A stretch of DNA of 64,000 bases from Variovorax sp. PBL-H6 (GCF_901827155.1 NZ_LR594659.1:186001-250000); one strand, 5' to 3'. Positions 1 through 8,640 are shown, numbered from the stretch's first letter. Made by a program: numbers and translations. The notes: a model not told the origin generated them from the letters alone.

Positions 1-1
1 C

Positions 2-88
2 ACGGCGCTGACGGTCGAAGGTAGGGCGGGACTGGCAGTCGCCGAGGCAGCCGAGCACCGCAAGGCGAGCCTCCGCACCCGCCATTGA
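2..88 (+). CDS. 3' end of an unidentified gene (partial)
   Basis: A reading frame is open from the window edge to a TGA at 86-88, giving 28 residues that end in LRTRH. The composition (Ala, Glu, Arg-rich) fits a coding C-terminus in this GC-rich genome. There is too little sequence to name a family, and a chance open frame of this length is possible. Confidence 0.3.
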   Translation, partial: TALTVEGRAGLAVAEAAEHRKASLRTRH

Positions 89-139
89 AGATGTCCTTCC
101 GCGGAAGCCGACTTTTCGACATTGCGGCATCCTCCAGGC

Positions 140-499
140 ATGCCACTCGACTACCTGCTCTTCGAATCGACCGACGAGGAGACCGGCGCCTGCAGCTTCG
201 ACGCGATGGCGTCGGTCCTTGCGGATCGCTTGCCGGCCCTGATCCATGAGGTCGAAACCGTGCTCGGCTGGGCCTGTCTCGACTTCGGCGCACCCTCTTC
301 TGTCGAAGAGAGCGGCGAGTGGGACTTCGAGTTGCAGGCAGTGGCCGAGCAAGATGTCCCGCTTGAAATCACCTACGACTGCGAGCGCGCGATGATTTCC
401 ATGCCGCGCGTGCCTGGGCGAGTGACCCTTGCCCTCACTCTCACCGGGTCGCCCGCTTTTGCGGCAGCCTTCACCGAGACGTTTCCTGATTCGGATTGA
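140..499 (+). CDS. conserved hypothetical protein, 119 aa
   Basis: An acidic soluble protein of 119 residues with no signal peptide or membrane segment. I chose the ATG at 140 (MPLDYLLFES) over an upstream in-frame TTG at 122 because ATG is the commoner start. I do not recognise the family. The sequence alternates predicted helix (residues about 20-45) with short strand-like stretches, so a small alpha/beta fold is plausible. It lies upstream of the VF530-type gene in the same direction, 60 bases away, so co-transcription is possible. Confidence 0.6.
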   Translation: MPLDYLLFESTDEETGACSFDAMASVLADRLPALIHEVETVLGWACLDFGAPSSVEESGEWDFELQAVAEQDVPLEITYDCERAMISMPRVPGRVTLALTLTGSPAFAAAFTETFPDSD

Positions 500-559
500 C
501 TGGCCCATCAAGGCGCCTTCCGCCCACGGGCAAGCGATTCAGCGGTGCAGAATCTCCCC

Positions 560-823
560 ATGCAAGACGCCTCTTCCCACCCCGCCCAGCCGCGGAATCA
601 ACTGCACGGCGTGACGCTCGAGGCCATGGTGGTCGCACTGCAAGCCCGCTACGGATGGGACGATCTCGCGGTGCGAATACCGGTGCGCTGCTTCTCGCAC
701 GACCCGAGCGTCAAATCGAGCCTGAAGTTTCTGCGCAAGACGCCGTGGGCACGAGAGAAGGTCGAAGGTCTTTACCTGTACATGCTTCGGGAAGAAAAGC
801 GCAGGCGCCTCCACCAGCCCTAG
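560..823 (+). CDS. VF530-family protein (DUF2132)
   Basis: An 87-residue protein matching the VF530/DUF2132 family, a small helical fold with proposed DNA-binding activity. The family signature is clear: HGVTLEAMV near residue 17, then YGWDDL, RCFSHDPSVKSSLKFLRKTP and WAREKVEGLYL. Family members are usually 70-90 aa, so it is full length. The ATG at 560 is preferred; an in-frame GTG at 545 would add five residues. The physiological role of the family is not established. It precedes the RIO kinase by 58 bases on the same strand. Confidence 0.85.
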   Translation: MQDASSHPAQPRNQLHGVTLEAMVVALQARYGWDDLAVRIPVRCFSHDPSVKSSLKFLRKTPWAREKVEGLYLYMLREEKRRRLHQP

Positions 824-881
824 ATCGGGGTGCGTGGGCCTCCGCATCGCGGGCCCAACCGGCAGACAGGCAGAATGAGCC

Positions 882-1727
882 ATGAAAGCACCCCCTCGAC
901 TACAGACGCTGATCGACGAAGGATTGATCGACAGCGTGGTTCGCCAGCTCATGAGCGGCAAGGAAGCAATGGTCTACGTGGTGCGCTGCGGCGACCAGAC
1001 GCGCTGCGCCAAGATCTACAAGGAAGCGACCCAGCGCAGTTTCCGCCAGGCCGTCGACTACACCGAAAACCGCAAGGTCAAGAACACGCGTCTGCAGCGC
1101 GCCATGGCCAAGGGCACCAAGTTCGGCCGGCAAGCGACAGAGGCAGCCTGGCAAAGCGCCGAGGTCGATGCGCTCTACAGGCTGGCCGCGGCGGGCGTGC
1201 GCGTGCCGGAGCCCTACAACTTTGCCGACGGCGTGCTGCTGATGGAGTTGGTCACCGACGAGCACGGGGATGCAGCACCGCGCCTCAACGATGTCGTGTT
1301 CACGCCGGAGGACGCGCGGCGGCATCACGCGACGCTGCTGGTCGAGGTGATTCGCATGCTGTGCGCGGGCGTGGTGCATGGCGATCTTTCCGAGTTCAAC
1401 GTGCTGCTCGCCGCTGATGGCCCCGTCATCATCGACTTGCCGCAGGCCGTCGATGCCGCCGGCAACAACCACGCACGGCGGATGCTGTTGCGCGATGTGG
1501 GGAATCTTGCCGGCTTCTTCGGGCAGTTCGCGCCCGAGTTGCTGTCCACCCGCTACGGAGAGGAGATTTGGAACCTCTACGAGCGTGGCGAGCTTCACAC
1601 GGGCTCGGCGCTCACGGGCAGCTTCGCGCGTCCGAGCGGGCCGGTGGACCTGGGCGGGGTGATGCGCGAGGTGGAAGACGCGCGCGCCGAAGAGGCGGCG
1701 CGGATTGTTCGCATGGCCGTGCGCTGA
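882..1727 (+). CDS. RIO-family serine protein kinase
   Basis: A 281-aa atypical kinase of the RIO type. Visible elements are the ATP-anchoring lysine in AKIYKE (about K44), the catalytic loop HGDLSEFNVL with H166, D168 and N173, and the metal-binding aspartate in IIDLPQAVD (D185). RIO kinases lack the classical activation loop, as here. Archaeal and eukaryotic members act in ribosome maturation; bacterial substrates are poorly known. No membrane segment or signal peptide is present, so it is cytoplasmic. The last roughly 40 residues are charged and helical. A hairpin follows the stop codon. Confidence 0.88.
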   Translation: MKAPPRLQTLIDEGLIDSVVRQLMSGKEAMVYVVRCGDQTRCAKIYKEATQRSFRQAVDYTENRKVKNTRLQRAMAKGTKFGRQATEAAWQSAEVDALYRLAAAGVRVPEPYNFADGVLLMELVTDEHGDAAPRLNDVVFTPEDARRHHATLLVEVIRMLCAGVVHGDLSEFNVLLAADGPVIIDLPQAVDAAGNNHARRMLLRDVGNLAGFFGQFAPELLSTRYGEEIWNLYERGELHTGSALTGSFARPSGPVDLGGVMREVEDARAEEAARIVRMAVR

Positions 1728-1732
1728 CTCGG

Positions 1733-1752
1733 CTGGCGGCTTTCTCCGCCAG
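1733..1752. terminator. hairpin between convergent genes
   Basis: A perfect 7-bp stem CTGGCGG/CCGCCAG with a six-base loop lies just after the RIO kinase stop at 1727 and before the convergent gene ending at 1798. There is no T-run on either side, so intrinsic termination would be weak; it could equally protect a 3' end. Confidence 0.4.
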
Positions 1753-1797
1753 GGAGCACCGCCGGCCTGACGCGATCTCTACGGCAGGCCCTGTCGA

Positions 1798-2169
1798 TTA
1801 CCTGGACTGCGTGGCCGGTTGCTTCGGCATGTTGTCCTTTCCCATCGAGTCCGTGCTCGTGGGATTGCGCCCGGCGCTGCCGCCCTGACCCTGCTTGGAA
1901 CTTGTGCGGGCGTTGCCACGCCTTGCGTCGCCGCTCGCATCGTTGTTGTCCATCAAGGGGTTCTGCTTGCGTGCTGCCTCCGGAGTGGCCCCGCTGGTGC
2001 CAACTGCCGGGTGCGTGGGAGGAGTGGTCGGACTCGGAGTCGCCGTGGCATCGCTGCCACCTGTCGCGGGGTGGGTGGGGGGTGCTCCCGTGGGTCCCGT
2101 CTGGGCCGTGGCGCAGACAGATGCGAGCACCAGGCAAGTCGCGCCGAGCGCGGTGCTGAACGTGGACAT
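1798..2169 (-). CDS. secreted low-complexity Thr/Pro/Gly-rich protein
   Basis: A 123-aa protein with an N-terminal signal peptide (MSTFSTALGATCLVLASVCATAQ, cleavage probably after the ATA region near residue 22). The mature part is almost entirely Thr, Pro, Gly, Ala, Ser and Asn, with two related PPTHPA..G segments near residues 29-56, and looks intrinsically disordered. It is predicted to be exported to the periplasm or beyond. I recognise no enzyme motif. It sits alone between the RIO kinase (convergent) and the patatin operon. Confidence 0.6.
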   Translation of the reverse strand: MSTFSTALGATCLVLASVCATAQTGPTGAPPTHPATGGSDATATPSPTTPPTHPAVGTSGATPEAARKQNPLMDNNDASGDARRGNARTSSKQGQGGSAGRNPTSTDSMGKDNMPKQPATQSR

Positions 2170-2324
2170 ACTGCGTCTCCTTGAAGTCGAACCTGAACTT
2201 CATTTGGCGCCTGCGACGCGTTCGTGCTGTGCGAGGTGGGCCCCGGTTGCTGTCGGAGGGACCCTACGCTGGCCAACGCCAGCATAGGCGCGACATCGCG
2301 CAACGCCATGGCCCTCCAGTCCCT

Positions 2325-4439
2325 TCAGATGCGCGGAACGATTCGCCACACGGGGCGAGGGCGGGGTGCCTTTTCGAGCAACGCGAGCTGCGACTCGCGG
2401 TCGACCGCGGGGCCGATGGTGCCCAGCGCATCGAATGTGTGCACGGCCATCTGCCGCTGCACTGCGTCGTATGGAACATCGCCAGTCGCGAGTAGTTCGC
2501 GCCACGCGGGATCGTGAACCGATGGGTGCCGGCCCAGCATCTCGGAAAGCGCAATGAACATCCTCATTCGAATCTGCCGATGATTCTTCCAGCCCTCGGA
2601 CAACGGTTGGCCGGCCGCGAACGAGAACCGCTCGATCAACCGTTTCGCAGCGCATGCGCCGGCCGCGCTCAAAGCCTCGATGTGTCCGCTGGGCATGTCG
2701 AGGTTCAGGCCGCCTTCCCTGGGCTTATGCGCAATTTGCACCACTCGATCGCGGTATCCAGGCATCGGTAGCTGGATCTCGTCGTGCCAGGTGCGCATGG
2801 TCTCGACCATCCTCCACAGAAGATTGAACAGGCCCAGCGACGAGGACTCGTCGATCTCCTTCCAGTACTGTTGCAAGCCGGCCGCGTTGTTGTCGGGGAG
2901 ATAGACGCGGCCATTGTCGAGCGCACACGCGTCCACGTCGGCTCGGATGGGGTGATCGGGATGTTCATCCTTCAGGTTGACGGCAAAGGTCGGATGCCCC
3001 GGGAGCGGTGCGTCGAAGAAGTGGAGCGGCATGTTGCTTGCGATGCCGCCGTCGGAGAACCACACCTTCTTTGGAAACGCGCTCTCGGCCTTTCCGCTGT
3101 AGTCGAATGCATACATGGGCACGGCGGACAGCAGTACCGGAAAGCTCAGGCTCATTCGCACGAGCAGCACAACCGGCAGATGCCGGTTACAGGGCAGACG
3201 GCGCAGCGGCCTGCCGTCTCGCGTGCGGGCACCGCCATTCGCCGGAATGGGCGGGCTGGCCTCGAGCAGCCAATTCATGACGGAAGGTGGGAACAGGCGC
3301 TTCCATTCCTCGGGATCGAAGAAATACGCACCGGCACCTGGCCGCAACGGCAGGGCATAGGGCATCTGCCGGGTGACTGCCGTCGTCATGACCTCGAGGT
3401 TGATCTTTCTTTCGGACAACGGCGTGTCTTCTGCTTCGGAAGGATCGTCGCCGAGCACTCGATCGCCGCTCCAGAGGTCGCCCAGCGTCAACGGCCGTGC
3501 GGCGGTGTCGAGTCCTGCGACTTCGTTGAAATAGCGGGTGAGCCAGACAGTGAGTCCTGCAACGGGTGTGTCGCCTTGCGTACTGAGGCCCGAACAGATT
3601 CCCCAAAGGTTGTCGTGTAGCCCCGTCAGCAGTGACGCGACGAACCTCCACCCGCAGAGGCCGAACGCAAGGCCCAGCGCCAGCGGCAGGGCGAGCCCCC
3701 ATGAGACGGTCGCCAGCAGATCCGCCGGCCACGCCGTCACCCAGGGTTGCGAATCGATCCGTGACATTGCCGCAAAGAGCGCTGCCATGCCGCCTAGCCA
3801 CCACAGCCCGATGCGCGCCTTGAGCGCAGGCTTGGTTGCGCGGCATGCATGCCGCCAAATGAATAACCAGCCCGCGGCCAGCCAGGCCGCCGAAGCGACG
3901 CCGGCAATGATCGATGCCTCGCCCCAGGGAACGGGGCCGATCGAGCGGATGAGCGCGACCAGCACAGCGAGCATCAGGAGCGCGACGGCTGCGACGATGC
4001 CCCAGTAGCGCAGGAGCAGCGTACCGAGTCCGTTGACGACTATTGCCACCTTGCTTGGCTGGTTCAACGATGCGACCAGCACATCGAAGTGACGTGCCAA
4101 GGCACGGCTTGGCTGGAACAGATGCCGAAGCACCGACCCTTCGCCTTTGCCCACCTCGCGGCCGAGTTCGTCGGGAAGCTTGTCGAGCTTCGCGAAACCA
4201 GCGGCATCACCCGTGAGGCGCCGGAATTCGGCAGCGGCGCATCCGGCCGCAGCAATGGCACCCGCGGACGTGCCGCCGACGTTCTTGAAACGGTACTTGG
4301 CCGCGAGCCCCGAAATCAGCTTGGGGTAGACCACGCCGCTGGTGATACCGCCCTTCATGATCAGGTCGCAGTAGGCGATGGCTGAAGCGGCAGATGAACT
4401 TTCCGGGACCGAGGACGGCGACGCTTCCTTCGATGACAT
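2325..4439 (-). CDS. patatin-like phospholipase with inserted membrane domain
   Basis: A 704-aa patatin-type lipid acyl hydrolase. The nucleophile elbow is GGTSAG (S58) after the glycine-rich MKGGITSG segment (about 28-35); the dyad aspartate is in SDGG (D463), followed by NMPLHFFD. Between Ser and Asp lies an insertion of about 150 residues with roughly four hydrophobic stretches (about 132-164, 175-196, 210-225, 240-270), so the enzyme is probably membrane-anchored. The start at 4439 (MSSKEA) is preferred to an in-frame upstream ATG at 4517, which would overlap the preceding gene. It is the last gene of a three-gene operon, 20 bases after the lysozyme-like gene. Substrate unknown; a membrane phospholipid is the natural guess. 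Confidence 0.85.
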   Translation of the reverse strand: MSSKEASPSSVPESSSAASAIAYCDLIMKGGITSGVVYPKLISGLAAKYRFKNVGGTSAGAIAAAGCAAAEFRRLTGDAAGFAKLDKLPDELGREVGKGEGSVLRHLFQPSRALARHFDVLVASLNQPSKVAIVVNGLGTLLLRYWGIVAAVALLMLAVLVALIRSIGPVPWGEASIIAGVASAAWLAAGWLFIWRHACRATKPALKARIGLWWLGGMAALFAAMSRIDSQPWVTAWPADLLATVSWGLALPLALGLAFGLCGWRFVASLLTGLHDNLWGICSGLSTQGDTPVAGLTVWLTRYFNEVAGLDTAARPLTLGDLWSGDRVLGDDPSEAEDTPLSERKINLEVMTTAVTRQMPYALPLRPGAGAYFFDPEEWKRLFPPSVMNWLLEASPPIPANGGARTRDGRPLRRLPCNRHLPVVLLVRMSLSFPVLLSAVPMYAFDYSGKAESAFPKKVWFSDGGIASNMPLHFFDAPLPGHPTFAVNLKDEHPDHPIRADVDACALDNGRVYLPDNNAAGLQQYWKEIDESSSLGLFNLLWRMVETMRTWHDEIQLPMPGYRDRVVQIAHKPREGGLNLDMPSGHIEALSAAGACAAKRLIERFSFAAGQPLSEGWKNHRQIRMRMFIALSEMLGRHPSVHDPAWRELLATGDVPYDAVQRQMAVHTFDALGTIGPAVDRESQLALLEKAPRPRPVWRIVPRI

Positions 4440-4459
4440 GGTGGTGCTTTCGAACACGC

Positions 4460-5260
4460 TCACAGATGTTCCACTGCTCGCACAGTCAGCGCTTTCAACA
4501 GCACGCCCGCACCACACTGTTTGGAAACGCTGCTGGCATCGAAAACGTGGTCGGCGACGAAACGGCCCTTCACGTAAAGGTTGGAGAAGCTCCAGAGATA
4601 GGGAGAGGGAATGTGCCGTGGGCGATAGCCAAAGCCATTGTTCGACTCCCAGCGGTACAGCATCCTGGCAATGCTCCAGTCGGCCTGGCCAACAAATCCT
4701 TTGAGCTCCAGTGCGTCCCTGGCACTGGCTTCCCAGGTAAAGGGCGGCGAGCCCGCCACAGGCCTGCCCTTCGGTACCTGCTTCGTCCGCGCTGAAAGCG
4801 GATCACCGTTGTGCAGGTGTGTGCCGAAGTCGCAGCCCGATTCCAGCGAATGGATGATCGCAACGAAGTACCACGGGATGCCCAGCGGGCCAGCCAACGC
4901 CTTGTAGCGTGCCGCTGACACCTGCATCTTGTCGACTCGCTTGTTCACCTCCATCACATGCTGAGGACTCGTGATGACGCAAGCATCGAAGTACTGGGTG
5001 TACTCGGATGCAAGCTGTGCGAACTTCGTCGCGTTCATGGGAGGCGCCACGGGCCCAAGCTGGGTTGATGCGGCGGGCTTGAGCGCTTCTTCGTCGGATT
5101 CCGTTGCCGAAGGAGCGGAGTCGTCGAATACGAGAACGACCGTCGAGTTGCCATCTTGCTGCCGAATGACCGATGCAGTGACGCCGGGCTGTTGCGAATC
5201 CTCGAGCACCTGCTGGAGTTGGGCGGGCGAAATGTCCCGGATGATGTTTTGGAACGACAT
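4460..5260 (-). CDS. lysozyme-like / peptidoglycan-binding-type protein
   Basis: A 266-aa protein whose C-terminal 150 residues match a lysozyme-like family that I know from proteins annotated as peptidoglycan-binding. Typical segments are IPWYFVAIIHSLESGCDFG with an in-place glutamate, THLHNGDPLSARTKQVPKG, FTWEASARDALELKG and YLWSFSNLYVKGRFVADH. The N-terminal 100 residues are hydrophilic and of unknown function. No signal peptide is obvious, so export would need another route. It starts 9 bases after the lipoprotein stop and ends 20 bases before the patatin start, which argues for one transcript. Muramidase activity is inferred from the fold, not shown. Confidence 0.7.
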   Translation of the reverse strand: MSFQNIIRDISPAQLQQVLEDSQQPGVTASVIRQQDGNSTVVLVFDDSAPSATESDEEALKPAASTQLGPVAPPMNATKFAQLASEYTQYFDACVITSPQHVMEVNKRVDKMQVSAARYKALAGPLGIPWYFVAIIHSLESGCDFGTHLHNGDPLSARTKQVPKGRPVAGSPPFTWEASARDALELKGFVGQADWSIARMLYRWESNNGFGYRPRHIPSPYLWSFSNLYVKGRFVADHVFDASSVSKQCGAGVLLKALTVRAVEHL

Positions 5261-5269
5261 GGTCTCCTC

Positions 5270-6199
5270 CTAGACAGGGAGTTTCAGGTCCGAGACTGCC
5301 TTGGCTCTGGCTGTCGCGAAGTCAGGCAAATTCAGAAATGCGGCAATGGTGACTTTCGGAACATTCTTGGCGAGATAGTCGATGAGCACCTTCTGGTTCT
5401 TCGGGTTCAACTGGCCGCCTGGCCGAATGAAATTGCGCAGCCTTGTCGCAGCATCATCGGGGGGCACGATGCTGTTTTGTGCCGTGACCGGGATCGCGTT
5501 CGTCACGGTGGGCGGCCGTCCCTCATCGGGTCGTCCCTCGGTGGCCCCGGGCTGCGCTCGCTTGACCGACAGATTGACCTCTGCTTCGATGCTGGCGGGC
5601 ACGCAGAGGGTCGCGTAGCGCCTGATCGCAGTCAGCGCGGCCGGGCGGTTCGTGTAGCCGGTTCCGAGTTCCTGGCGGTAGGTCTGCTGCATGGTCTTGA
5701 CGAGCGTTCGCACCGAGGAGGGGTCTAGCTCGTAGAGCAGGTTGCTGCTGAGGTTGTCGACCGTCGACGAGGCGAGCCCAAAGGCGATCGCGACAATCGC
5801 GACTTCCTTGGCCGCCGCCTGCGCAGCCGCCATGACGCCTGCCGTCGCGCCGCCCAGCAGGCCGACCTGCGCCACTGTCGTGCGGCGGTCTCGATTCAGG
5901 CGAAACAGCGCATGCATGTAGGCTTCGCACTTCGAGTCGGAGAAGTCCATGCCGGCATGGATGATGGCGTCCCAGTTGCCGATCGCAACTGGCGCCAAAG
6001 GCTCACCAGCCGCTTCGCGCAGCGCGTCGATTGCCGCCGTCTGGTTGGTCACGTAGGTCGTGACCTCGCTGGATTTCATCTCTGCGCCCGGCCCGACTTC
6101 CAGCTGTGAATAGTTGCGGTAGGAAGCACAGGATTGCAGCAAGGACAAGGCGAAGCCAATCGCACAGACCCAGACGGCGTGACGGAGTGCAAGGACCAT
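5270..6199 (-). CDS. outer-envelope lipoprotein, unknown function
   Basis: A 309-aa lipoprotein. The N-terminus has a hydrophobic signal and a lipobox LLQSC (C24), so it should be lipidated and held in the envelope. The start at 6199 is favoured over an upstream ATG at 6220 because GAGGT lies five bases before it. A Gly/Ala-rich hydrophobic stretch near residues 115-150 could be a membrane helix or amphipathic segment. The C-terminal 60 residues end in LPDFATARAKAV. I do not recognise the family. It heads the operon with the lysozyme-like and patatin genes. Confidence 0.7.
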   Translation of the reverse strand: MVLALRHAVWVCAIGFALSLLQSCASYRNYSQLEVGPGAEMKSSEVTTYVTNQTAAIDALREAAGEPLAPVAIGNWDAIIHAGMDFSDSKCEAYMHALFRLNRDRRTTVAQVGLLGGATAGVMAAAQAAAKEVAIVAIAFGLASSTVDNLSSNLLYELDPSSVRTLVKTMQQTYRQELGTGYTNRPAALTAIRRYATLCVPASIEAEVNLSVKRAQPGATEGRPDEGRPPTVTNAIPVTAQNSIVPPDDAATRLRNFIRPGGQLNPKNQKVLIDYLAKNVPKVTIAAFLNLPDFATARAKAVSDLKLPV

Positions 6200-6450
6200 G
6201 GTGACCTCGTGGGTTGACATTCGATCGGTCGAGGCCTGATGCCGGTACCGCAACGTATGCGATTGCCAGGGCGCTGCCATCCACAGCAATGGGGAGCCTG
6301 CAGAGCGCTGCTGTTCCATGCCGCCGAGGCAGGCATCGAAGTGGAAGGCAGTACTCGTCGTGACATTTCGCTGACGCTGCTATGAGCCTCAGCCTTACTC
6401 AGGCGTGCTGATCGCTGCGAACAATACCGGGGTCCAACAAGGAAAACCTC

Positions 6451-6627
6451 ATGCTGAAGTGGGCCATCATCTTCGCCATCGTTTCAGTCGTCGCAGGTGT
6501 CTTCGGCTTTACCGGGCTCAGCGCCGGTGCGGCAAAGATCGCGAAGATCCTGTTCTTCATCTTCCTGATCGTCGCCATCGTGTTCGTGGCCTTGACGGTC
6601 CTGGGTATCGGCGCCATCGCATCGTAA
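6451..6627 (+). CDS. DUF1328 (YtjA-type) small membrane protein
   Basis: A 58-aa protein of two hydrophobic helices (residues about 2-24 and 31-55) around a short AAKIAKI linker, the pattern of the DUF1328/YtjA family. It starts MLKWAIIF and ends LGIGAIAS, typical of the family, and has AAGGAAAA a few bases before the ATG. It is expected in the inner membrane. The function of the family is unknown. It is divergent from the lipoprotein operon. Confidence 0.85.
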   Translation: MLKWAIIFAIVSVVAGVFGFTGLSAGAAKIAKILFFIFLIVAIVFVALTVLGIGAIAS

Positions 6628-6727
6628 GCTGGGTGGTGCCGCCCTCGGCAGCCTTCGACGGCGGGCAAGCAGGGCATGGCGGGGAGCAAGGTCGACGACA
6701 CGGCCGCTCTCCCCACATACTCCCGAC

Positions 6728-7519
6728 ATGACCGACGCCTCCAATCCGCCTCCCATCCGGAAGCGCTCCACGCGGTGGTCACGTTGGCCGCTGATGTTCC
6801 TGGGCCTGCTCGCAATTTTGATGCTCGGCCCGGTCGGTGTGCTGGCGTCCGGCGGCCTGGACTTGGACACGCCTTGGTACATGGCAAGTCGTGAGAGCAC
6901 CCAACAGGCGCCTGACCCTGCGTCCGAACGCGGTGCCGTCGTGCAGGTCTACGGCGCTCGCATCGTGCGGTGGCGCGGCGCCTTCGGCATCCACCCCTGG
7001 ATCGCGGTCAAGCGCGCCGGCGCGGAACGCTACACCACGTACCACATCGTCGGCTGGCGGGCGCGGCGCGGCGGTGATGCCCTGGTGACCAGCGAAGTCG
7101 ACGATCCGAGCGTTCAATGGTTTGGCGCCGATCCGCAGCTGCTGGCTGACCATCGAGGTGCCAAGGCAGAAGCGATGATCGACCAGATCGAATCTGCAGT
7201 TGCGGCCTATCCCTGGCGCTCGTCCTACCGCCTCTGGCCCGGCCCCAACAGCAACACATTCGTGGCCTGGGTGGCCCGACAAGTGCCCGACCTGCGACTG
7301 GACCTGCCACCCACCGCCATCGGCAAGGACTACCTCGGATTGACCACCTTTGTCGACCACGCACCTAGCGGCACCGGGTGGCAACTGTCCTTGCTGGGCC
7401 TGGCGGGCGTGACGGTGGCACGGGACGAGGGGCTGGAGTTGAATCTGCTGGGGCTGGGCTTCGGCATCGACGTGGACGACAGGGCCTTGCGGGTGCCGGG
7501 TTTTGGACGGCTGCCTTGA
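6728..7519 (+). CDS. DUF3750 domain protein, membrane-anchored
   Basis: A 263-aa protein with one N-terminal membrane anchor (about residues 20-40) and a conserved body typical of DUF3750: VQVYGARIVRWRGAFGIHPW, an HIVGW segment, AYPWRSSYRLWPGPNSNTF and FVAWVARQVP. The family has no assigned reaction; the His, Trp and Asn-rich core suggests an envelope enzyme or binding domain facing the periplasm. Start at ATG 6728. The gene follows the DUF1328 gene by 100 bases and is convergent with a possible small gene at 7530-7709. Confidence 0.85.
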   Translation: MTDASNPPPIRKRSTRWSRWPLMFLGLLAILMLGPVGVLASGGLDLDTPWYMASRESTQQAPDPASERGAVVQVYGARIVRWRGAFGIHPWIAVKRAGAERYTTYHIVGWRARRGGDALVTSEVDDPSVQWFGADPQLLADHRGAKAEAMIDQIESAVAAYPWRSSYRLWPGPNSNTFVAWVARQVPDLRLDLPPTAIGKDYLGLTTFVDHAPSGTGWQLSLLGLAGVTVARDEGLELNLLGLGFGIDVDDRALRVPGFGRLP

Positions 7520-7529
7520 TGCAGGCTCC

Positions 7530-7709
7530 TCAGCACTTCAGTTCGAAGTACCTTTTCCGCGCCCCATACAAATCAAACTCCGCCCGGGCTTTTGCTGGTC
7601 CTTGCGTCTTCCGGGCTTCCAGCTCCAGCGTCGGAAGTTGGCTATCGAGCCGCGTACATGCTTGCTGGTCCGGCCCCTGCAGCCTGACCCGTCGTCGAAG
7701 CACGCGCAT
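7530..7709 (-). CDS. possible small basic protein, 59 aa
   Basis: An Arg-rich open frame starting MRVLRRRVRL and ending ARKRYFELKC. The C-terminal half reads like a real helical protein (ELEARKTQGPAKARAEFDLY), and the frame stays open about 22 codons upstream of the ATG. No Shine-Dalgarno site is evident and I recognise no family, so it may be a decayed C-terminus. The 370-base stretch between the DUF3750 and PH-domain genes holds nothing else I can support. Confidence 0.35.
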   Translation of the reverse strand: MRVLRRRVRLQGPDQQACTRLDSQLPTLELEARKTQGPAKARAEFDLYGARKRYFELKC

Positions 7710-7892
7710 CTGTGCCGCGTAGAGGGCGGTTCCGCGGTGGTGCGCACTATTGCCGGTTTGGGCCGGGAGAATTCATCCGACTGCGCAGTGTCGCCCCAGC
7801 GCCACCTACATTAGCCACGCGCTGCGCCCCCGAGCAGCCTTCGACGACCGGCTACGGTCGCGTGTATTGATGGAGTTTGGAAGGAAGCAACC

Positions 7893-8270
7893 ATGGGCCT
7901 ACTAGATGGAATGCTTGGCAACGCAGCCAAGATCGACCCCGCGAAAATCCAACAGGAGTTCAGCCAGATCCTGGCGAAGGGCGAAGTGGTCGAGCACGCC
8001 TACCAACTCATCCGGGATTACTTCGTGTTCACGGACAAGCGCTTCGTGCTGGTCGACAAGCAGGGCATCACGGGGAGCAAGGTCGAATACCACTCCATCC
8101 CGTACAAGAGCATCACGCACTTCAGCGTGGAGACAGCGGGTACCTTCGACCTGGATGCGGAACTGAAGATCTGGATCTCGGGGACTGCTGCGCCGATACA
8201 GAAGCAGTTCAATAAGAAGCTCAGTATTTATGAGGTGCAGAGTGTGCTGGCGAGTTATGTGTTGAGGTGA
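7893..8270 (+). CDS. bacterial PH-domain protein
   Basis: A 125-aa cytoplasmic protein consisting of one bacterial pleckstrin-homology-like domain. Diagnostic features are the HAYQLIRDYFVFTDKRFVLVD strand pattern (about residues 35-55), GSKVEYHSIPYKSITHFSVE, and the final helix KKLSIYEVQSVLASYVL. The length matches the family of about 125 aa. Members occur widely as single-domain proteins with unknown ligands. A GGAAGGAAG-like ribosome site precedes the ATG. Confidence 0.85.
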   Translation: MGLLDGMLGNAAKIDPAKIQQEFSQILAKGEVVEHAYQLIRDYFVFTDKRFVLVDKQGITGSKVEYHSIPYKSITHFSVETAGTFDLDAELKIWISGTAAPIQKQFNKKLSIYEVQSVLASYVLR

Positions 8271-8289
8271 GGCGACATTGGTCATGTCA

Positions 8290-8640
8290 TCAACGGCGCC
8301 GCCAGGCCGGGAGTTCTTCTACAACACCGGCGCGCTTACCTCGTCTCCGCGATTGTCCGAAAAGCGACCGGACGCCCCCTGGATGCATTTGCCCGAGAAC
8401 TGTTGTTCGAACCTCTGGGGATTAGCGACGTTGAGTGGAGCAGGGTCAAGGGAGATACCGATGCCGGTGGAGGATTGCGCTTGCGACCGACCGCGAGACA
8501 TGGCGAAGATCGGCCAGCTTGTCCTCGTGGATTGGCGCGCTGGGTCGTGGCGGCCAAGCAAATCGCATCGTCCCGGAGCGCCATCTCGTCGCCGCGGCGA
8601 CCGCAGGCGCCAGGCGCGACTGGGGCCCCGCATTCGCCTA
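8290..8640 (+). pseudogene. decayed serine beta-lactamase-like hydrolase fragment
   Basis: Three frames each carry a piece of one class C beta-lactamase-type protein, in the right order. Frame A gives PGREFFYNTGA (about 8305-8338, the Tyr-x-Asn box). The next frame gives YLVSAIVRKATGRPLDAFA and FEPLGISDVEWS to GGGLRLRP (8338-8485). Then RPRDMAKIGQLVL resumes in frame A, and IVPERHLVAAATAG lies in the third frame (about 8560-8610). The middle shift coincides with a duplicated GACC (cgaccgaccg at about 8485-8494). The N-terminal serine motif is missing, so the gene is both truncated and frameshifted. Confidence 0.75.
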
